The notes beneath the pieces were generated by a model. The model ran no database searches. It worked only from the letters and a program-made list of their open reading frames with translations, and had not been told where the DNA came from. The translations under genes were made by a program, and so were the position numbers. From Isoetes taiwanensis (taxonomy: Eukaryota; Streptophyta; Lycopodiopsida; Isoetales; Isoetaceae): a stretch of DNA of 64,000 nt. Shown here in pieces: positions 58,690 through 64,000 of the stretch. The stretch spans positions 12,772,794 through 12,836,793 of the forward strand of contig JAJEKV010000002.1 of NCBI GenBank assembly GCA_021234155.1, read 5' to 3'. Each line of letters starts with the position of its first letter. The first letter of the stretch is position 1.

Positions 58690-59400
58690 AGTACTTTGAA
58701 GATTGGGTGGATGTTTTTGCATGGGAATATTGAGAATTGAAAGGGGTTGATAGGAGCATTTGTGAGTTTGAGATAAAAGTTCGTGAAGATACTAAAACTG
58801 TCATCATGCAAGAGATTGAGAAGAATTAATTCCTCACTTTTAGATCTTATCAAGCAAGAACTATTCAAAATGCGAGTCGAGGTTTGATAGTTGACATTGT
58901 GAACCCTTCTTGGGTTTCTTGTATTGTTCCAGTTCTAAAAAGAATGGTTCTCTAAGAATATGTGTGGATTATAGAGATCTAAATAAAGCTCTTGTCAAAG
59001 ATTGTTATCCTTTGCCTTTTTGGAAGAAATACTTTATGCATTGGTGGCAAGTCTATGTACTCATTTTTGGATGGTTTCTCGGTTTTAATCGATTAGCATC
59101 AAAAAGGAAGATCAACCAAAGACATCCTTCATTACTCCATGGGGAACTTATGCAATGAAAAGGATGCCTTTTGGCTTAATGAATGCCCTGCTACATTTGA
59201 GAGCTATGGATCTTGTCTTTGCAAACATGACTCGAAAGCAATTCGAGTTTATCTTGATGATTTATGCTTAGTAATGGTACAAGTGATCATATTTCGAGAG
59301 CTAACAAGGATATTTACATTGTGCTTGAGACAAACCGAGTTAATCTAAACCCAAAGAAGTGCATCTTTTTGGCGTCAAAGGCCAGCTCTTAGGCCATGAG
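58690..59400 (+). pseudogene. Reverse transcriptase of the Tat-like element
   Basis: Copies element RNA to DNA. Blocks in order: DVFAWEY (near 58,709) and GVDRSICEFEIK, PSWVS and GSLRICVDYRDLNKALVKDCYPLPF (58,940-59,022), SFLDGF (near 59,067), MKRMPFGLMNA (near 59,155-59,187), and the catalytic RVYLDDLC (YLDD at 59,250-59,261), then NPKKCIFL and GHEV. At 59,078-59,100 TTTCTCGGTTTTAATCGATT stands where the family has F-S-G-F-N-Q, as expected if CTG and CAG had both been read as CG. The YLDD site is intact. Several frame changes remain. Confidence 0.85.
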
Positions 59401-59599
59401 GTTTTACGCTAAAGGCCTTCAAGTAGCTGAAGAGAAGATCATAGCTTTAAAAAGCTTCAAACACCCGGGACAATTAAAGAAGTCAAGGGATTTATGGGAA
59501 TGACCTCTTTCTTAAGAGTGTATGTGCCTAATTTCTCTCACCTTATTAGTCCTATCTCTAAGTTGACTAGAGTAGGCCAAGTTAGTAAAAAGAGAAAGT

Positions 59600-60056
59600 A
59601 AGTATAGGCTGTTGTTTGGACTGATGAGTGTGAAAAAGCTTTTTGCGAGATCATAGAGGCTATTTGCCATTCTACACTTTTAAAAACTCGGACCTTTCAC
59701 TACCATTTAAAGTTTACATAACCATCACTAAAAAGTCTCTTTGGAGTTGCCATTTTCGGGATAGACACCCTATTGCTTTTGCAAGCAAACAATGGTCTCA
59801 AACTGAAGAGAAGTATGCTAAGATAGAAAGGAGTGTTGCTACTCTCATCTTTTTGATCGAGACAGGGTCATCTTTTACAAAAATCCCAAGCCACTATCTA
59901 CATGCAGCAGAACCCCATGCCCTTTTGTATGGTAAGAAATTAGAAAAACCTAAGCTTCATAGGTGGGCTTGTAGACTTCAATCCTATGATTTAAAGGTAA
60001 AGGTTATTCATGTATTGAACAACCCGAAGTTTATACTTGCTGCTCCCCTACTTTGA
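59600..60056 (+). pseudogene. RNase H domain following RT
   Basis: The ordinary Ty3 RNase H that removes the RNA template. It reads KAFCEIIEAICHSTLL (59,635-59,690), PIAFASKQWSQTEEKYAKIER (59,770-59,832) and HRWACRLQSYDLKVKVI (near 59,960-60,010). The first catalytic Asp region (59,710-59,760) is poorly preserved. Confidence 0.8.
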
Positions 60057-60299
60057 ACATGAGGAGTTGATACAAGAAGAAGAAATGACTAACCTTGTTG
60101 TAAAATGAACAGGGACTTGTCAACTATACCAGCTCAAGGTTGGCAACAACCTATTAGGAGGTTCCTTGATTGATCGAGGAGATACCTTCTGAATTTTCAA
60201 AAGCCAAGCTTATAAGTTTAAGTTAAAATGTTTGACTTACTCCTTGGTTGGTGACATCTTGTGCAAGGTAAATAGGGATGGTGTACTCTTAAGATGTGT

Positions 60300-61429
60300 T
60301 GATGAAGATGAAGCTGCCCCCGGTACTTGCCGAAAATCACAAAGGCGTTTGTGGTGGTCATTTTGGCGAACCTAACCTGCCAAGAAAATATTGAGGTCCA
60401 GTTATTTCTGGCCTCATTTATTTAAAGATTGTTATGATATTATAAAGACTTGTCATCAATGCCGGATCTTTGGCAAAAGAATCTTGCATCCCGCTCCTCT
60501 TCATGTGAATTGTCTCCCCGGTCCATTTCAAGTTTGGGGATTGGACTATGTTGGCCCTATCAATCCTCCCTCCTCAGCCCGGATGAATACATTGTTGTGG
60601 CTCTGGATCTGTTCACTAAGTGGTCGGCAAAGCACCTTTAAGGAAAGCAAATGCCCATACTAACTTGCTAGATTTTTGCATGAGAATATTTGCTCTAGGT
60701 TTGGCATTCCTTTTAAAATTTTGATGATAGAGGCTCTACTTTTATTAATGAAGTTATTAATTTCCTTGTTTCAAGTCTCAAGATCAAGCATGTGAAAAGC
60801 TCAGCCTATTATCCTCAAGGAAATGGCCAAGGCCGAGTCTACTAACAAAGTGCTTAAGGGTATTTTCTGCAAAGAAAGCAGTTTGCCAAAACCAAAGGGA
60901 TTGGCACTTGAAATTATATGATGCTCTTTGGGCTCATAGAATTACTTCTAAAGCAGCTACTAATGCCTCACCTTTAGGTTTAGTATATGGAGTAGAGGTC
61001 GTTATTCGGTGAAAGTTAGAGATACCCCTTTAAGGATGGCACTCAAAGTTGGAGTTGGGTTTCGGAAGCCTTGAAGCTTTTGGGGTATGAAGTTCTGTTA
61101 AAATTAGATGAAGAAAGGTTTGTTAGAGAATTACAACTTCTTTGAAGAAGGCTAAGAGTGCAAAGACTTTCAAGGCTGCTCACAAACTACAAGACAAGTT
61201 TGCACCTATGGAACTAGTTTTAAAATGGAATGCTAAAGATGAAGGAAAGCTTTCAAAGTTTGAAAATCCACAGGAGGGTCCCTATCAGATTTTAGGAGAT
61301 CTTGGTGCTCATCTTCTGGGTTGGCGAGATCTTGGTACGGGATTAGAAGCGCCAAATCCCATTAATATTCAACACCTTAAAGATATTGGCCTCGGCATGC
61401 ACAGCTTGAGCCTCTTCACTTCTATATAA
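60300..61429 (+). pseudogene. Integrase of the Tat-like element
   Basis: Joins cDNA to the genome. N-terminal zinc-binding HHCC: ENHKGVCGGHFG (60,333-60,370) and CHQC (60,451-60,462). Catalytic core: GLDYVGPI (first Asp, near 60,540), DLFTKWSAKHL, FDDRGSTFIN (second Asp, near 60,720) and a YYPQGNGQ...STNK block (Glu, near 60,810-60,850). The C-terminal part (61,142-61,429) ends in FENPQEGPYQILGD and NPINIQHLKDI, without a chromodomain. At least four frame changes are present as written. Confidence 0.85.
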
Positions 61430-62011
61430 GCATTTGTTCTAAGGTTAGGTTCATAATTTCAAAGCTGAGTTTTTATATTTTTTTTTGATTAGCATATTTC
61501 CTTTGAGGTTTGATATTGTGTTTTTTCTGTTTAGCTGCAGGAATGTGACCACAAGGGATGAAGACTTTGATTATTACCTATTAATGGGCTCTATGTTGTC
61601 ATGACAGGACCATTTGTTAAAACATTTCATCTGTCTTCTAAACTGGCCTATTCTTCATAAAGACCTTGCTTCTCCATTGGAGTTCTAGAGTGCTATCCAT
61701 ATATAATTTTCCACATCTTGCTTGGCACTCATGCTAACCTTGATTTACTGTCATATGCAGGTTCATTCTTTTCTCCCCATTTTCATCTCGCCTATAAGTT
61801 GCCCTACATTCCATTTCAACCTTCTATCCTTTTTATTTTCATTCCCTACAATGCTCGCACCACATTTCCACCATAGCAGAGTTCATCTCACACTCATACC
61901 ACTCATTTCATTATTCTACATCATTCTCACACCCGGCATTTGAAGATTTGAAGATCCTAAGCTTACATCATAGGTTGGAGGGGACCAAAGATATTCTTTC
62001 CTTTGAGGAGA
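61430..62011 (+). other. 3' untranslated segment and polypurine tract
   Basis: Non-coding, T/C-rich. Just before the LTR there are two purine-rich strips: GGTTGGAGGGGACCAAAG (61,973-61,990) and TGAGGAGA (62,004-62,011), which touches the LTR start. Either could act as the plus-strand primer; the adjacent one is the usual place. Confidence 0.55.
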
Positions 62012-64000
62012 TGTTGCCCATTTTCGGCAACATGGACTAGCATCTATTATCAAAAACTTTTGTTTCATCCATATTTCCTCTAGGGAAAAGTTTTGGGCTA
62101 TTGTGATCCCATTAGAGTTTGGAAGACATTTGACCAAGTTTGGAAGGCATTGGGGATCTCCTTTTATAGCCTAATCTTTTTCCTTGAGGTAAAATACCTT
62201 TAGACACATTCCCATTTGTTTAACATTTTCCCTTGATTTGAAGACCGGGCAAAAGGCTATAGGAAGATTATCAAAGAAGCACAAGTTGTTTTACCAAAGC
62301 TCAACCTTATGAAGCTTGCTTGAGTTTCATTAGTAGTTTGAAGTCACACACATAAGGATGCCATCTTGGAAGTGAAATGTGCTCTTATTCTAGCCTTGAA
62401 GTTTGGAAGACCCTTATAGAAGTTTGGAAGACCCTTAGGCTTTGAGCAAATGTATCTTCACTATGAGGTATGATTTGAGCATTAGAGACAATCCGAGATG
62501 AAATCAAGTGCTATAGAGGTACCCATCTTGTCTTCATTCCATATCCACCTTTTTATGTCCTATGAACCTTTTATAACCTTTCTTTCACCATTTTTTCCAC
62601 TTTTGAGACCTTTTCCCATCATTTCACTACCCATTTTCTTATTGATCCTACCCTCAATTGAGAATTGCCCCTAATGATCTTGAAAACTTCAAAGGCAAGA
62701 AAACTCTTTTCTCATTCTCATTTCATCTTCCTAAACCCTAGTATAGCCTATTTACACCCTTTTTCCCATCTTTTCCCATGACTTTTCACCGTCCCTATGT
62801 TTGCAATATTCATTGACCATGGGTCAAAATGGACAAAATTCAAATATTTCAGTTTGACCTGAAAACCTTCTAGATGGAAAGCTTGGCAAAAAGAGCTAAC
62901 ATAGCCTTTTAAATTTGAAAAAACCCTTGGGAAGGCCTTCAAAATTGGATTCTTGGGATGCGTGCCAAAAAAATAAAAAACCTATTCTAGCCTATCTACC
63001 CTATCTAATTCTGCATAGTTCCAGGTCACCCCCCCAATTTTTCCACGTGGCAGCAGGGCGTGGGGGCCAGACACGGGCTGGGTGTCCCCTCTGCGTGGCA
63101 CGCACAGTTAATAGTTGAGTCAGCACTTTTCCTTATATACCTGAGCCTCCGTAACCACTCCTACTGTGGGATATATCGTCCTTAAGAATTTTCGATGAAC
63201 CCTAAGAAATAGGGGAACCTGCTAAATCCAGCCAATTCGTGCCATCATTTGATTGAATCCCGCCAATTTTCTCCCGAAATCAGCTCCTGAACCTTTTCCG
63301 AGACCTCGGTGATCCTCTGTGGCACTTGATTTGATAGAAATTGCTCAATTTGAGCCTTAAATCACTCGGCCGAGCTAGTTTTGTGAAAAAAAACAGTTCT
63401 TAAACCAGCATTCCAGATCAAATCGACACGCCCCTCAGAGATATACCTCTGTGATTTTGGCGCACTGAATATTTTGATATCATTTTGCTCGCTGCTTTCG
63501 ATTCCAGCTCTATTTCGTTCGAGATTGAAGTCCCGGTTCGTTGTGACCTGTTCAACATCGAAGCACCTCGATTGCAAACTTAAATAATCATTCCATATTA
63601 CTTCATTGGTATTTTTGAAACACTCGAAAGACTCATACAGTCTTAGCATTATTACTCAAGCATTATTATTTTCGAAACTTTGGTAAAAACCTGTTGACAT
63701 TATCAAACTTTCTGTACCACATTGCTATAATGCATAGTCTTTGCCTGAAAAATCGTTTTCATCATTGTACATCCATTTTTTGTAATTCTGCATTGCTCTT
63801 TTAAAAAAAGCAAAAAACCAAAAACAAAGACCAAAACACTTACGGAGATTATATCCTCTTCAGATAGTTGTATTTCATCCTTATAGGAATCCTAGAAACC
63901 TATACATTCGGAGAAAACATATAAAAAGATTTCTTTTCATAACTGTTACAGAGTTTGTTCTTTTCTTGAGGTTTTGTTTACTTACAGGAAAACTAAAACA
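62012..64000 (+). repeat. 3' LTR of the Tat-like element, truncated by the window
   Basis: Starts TGTTGCCCATTTTCGG. It aligns with 53,592-55,565 end to end. Differences cluster at CTG/CAG sites (TTCTGG/TTTCGG, CCAGGC/CCGGGC, TTACGCATAG/TTCTGCATAG, TTTACGTACC/TTTCTGTACC) and at homopolymers. In the GC-rich 63,020-63,170 part the two copies look quite different for the same reason. Confidence 0.9.

Larger units (their letters stand above)
53592..64000 (+). mobile_element. Tat-like Ty3 LTR retrotransposon, 3' LTR cut by the window end
   Basis: Structure: 5' LTR from 53,592, leader, gag (56,067-57,316), protease, an archaeal-type RNase H, reverse transcriptase, the standard RNase H, integrase (to 61,429), a 3' untranslated segment and a 3' LTR from 62,012. 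There is no chromodomain. The extra RNase H points to the Tat lineage of plant Ty3 elements. Visible length is 10.4 kb. The LTRs are very alike over about 1.97 kb, which means recent insertion. The coding part contains many frameshifts, some at the CTG/CAG-to-CG sites seen all over the window. The target duplication cannot be checked because the 3' end lies beyond the window. Confidence 0.9.

Overview
The window looks like a stretch of a large, repeat-rich land-plant genome. The evidence is Ty3 elements of two plant lineages (a chromovirus with an initiator tRNA-Met primer site, and a Tat-like element with an extra RNase H), a Ty1/copia reverse transcriptase remnant, a Ulp1-type protease typical of plant transposons, GT-AG introns and many minisatellites. 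I cannot name the species; a fern, gymnosperm or large-genome angiosperm would all fit. I see no intact conventional gene. Nearly everything recognisable is mobile DNA or a decayed gene.

Layout. 1-3,620: 3' flank, LTR and primer-binding site of a chromovirus-like element, followed after only about 1 kb by a decayed integrase core. 3.6-22.4 kb: mostly unrecognised AT-rich DNA holding an FCP1/NIF-type phosphatase pseudogene (7.8-8.4 kb), a copia RT fragment (10.1-10.6 kb) and short repeats. 22.4-23.7 kb: a satellite array with a period of about 160 bp. 24.4-27.6 kb (minus): an almost full-length but broken ORF of an RNase H-like, transposase-like family with a DFAENY-type motif. 28.2-31.3 kb: chromovirus integrase C-terminus, chromodomain, polypurine tract and LTR (TGTGACGT...ACGTCACA). 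31.3-36.5 kb: AT-rich, little to report. 36.6-38.3 kb (plus): a second, N-truncated DFAENY copy, followed by a GATGGT microsatellite. 39-41.9 kb: three tandem arrays and a Ulp1/C48 protease gene (minus). 43-48.6 kb: inverted repeats and a cluster of minisatellites, including a 1.46-kb array of 19-bp units. 49.1-49.8 kb: a long foldback element. 50.8-51.7 kb: a small intron-containing gene of unknown function. 53.6 kb to the end: a Tat-like Ty3 retrotransposon with LTRs of about 2 kb; the second LTR runs off the window.

How it fits together. The window records layered insertions. The Tat-like element is the youngest: its LTRs differ mainly at CTG/CAG sites and homopolymers. The chromovirus remnants and both DFAENY copies are older. 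Across the whole window, duplicated sequences differ by an odd exchange of CTG or CAG with CG or ACG. This looks like base-calling error at CHG-methylated cytosines, so many frameshifts reported here may not be real.

The most promising leads are the DFAENY family (two divergent copies sharing a whole domain series), the archaeal-type RNase H placed before the reverse transcriptase in the Tat-like element, and the CHG artefact, which affects how everything else should be read.
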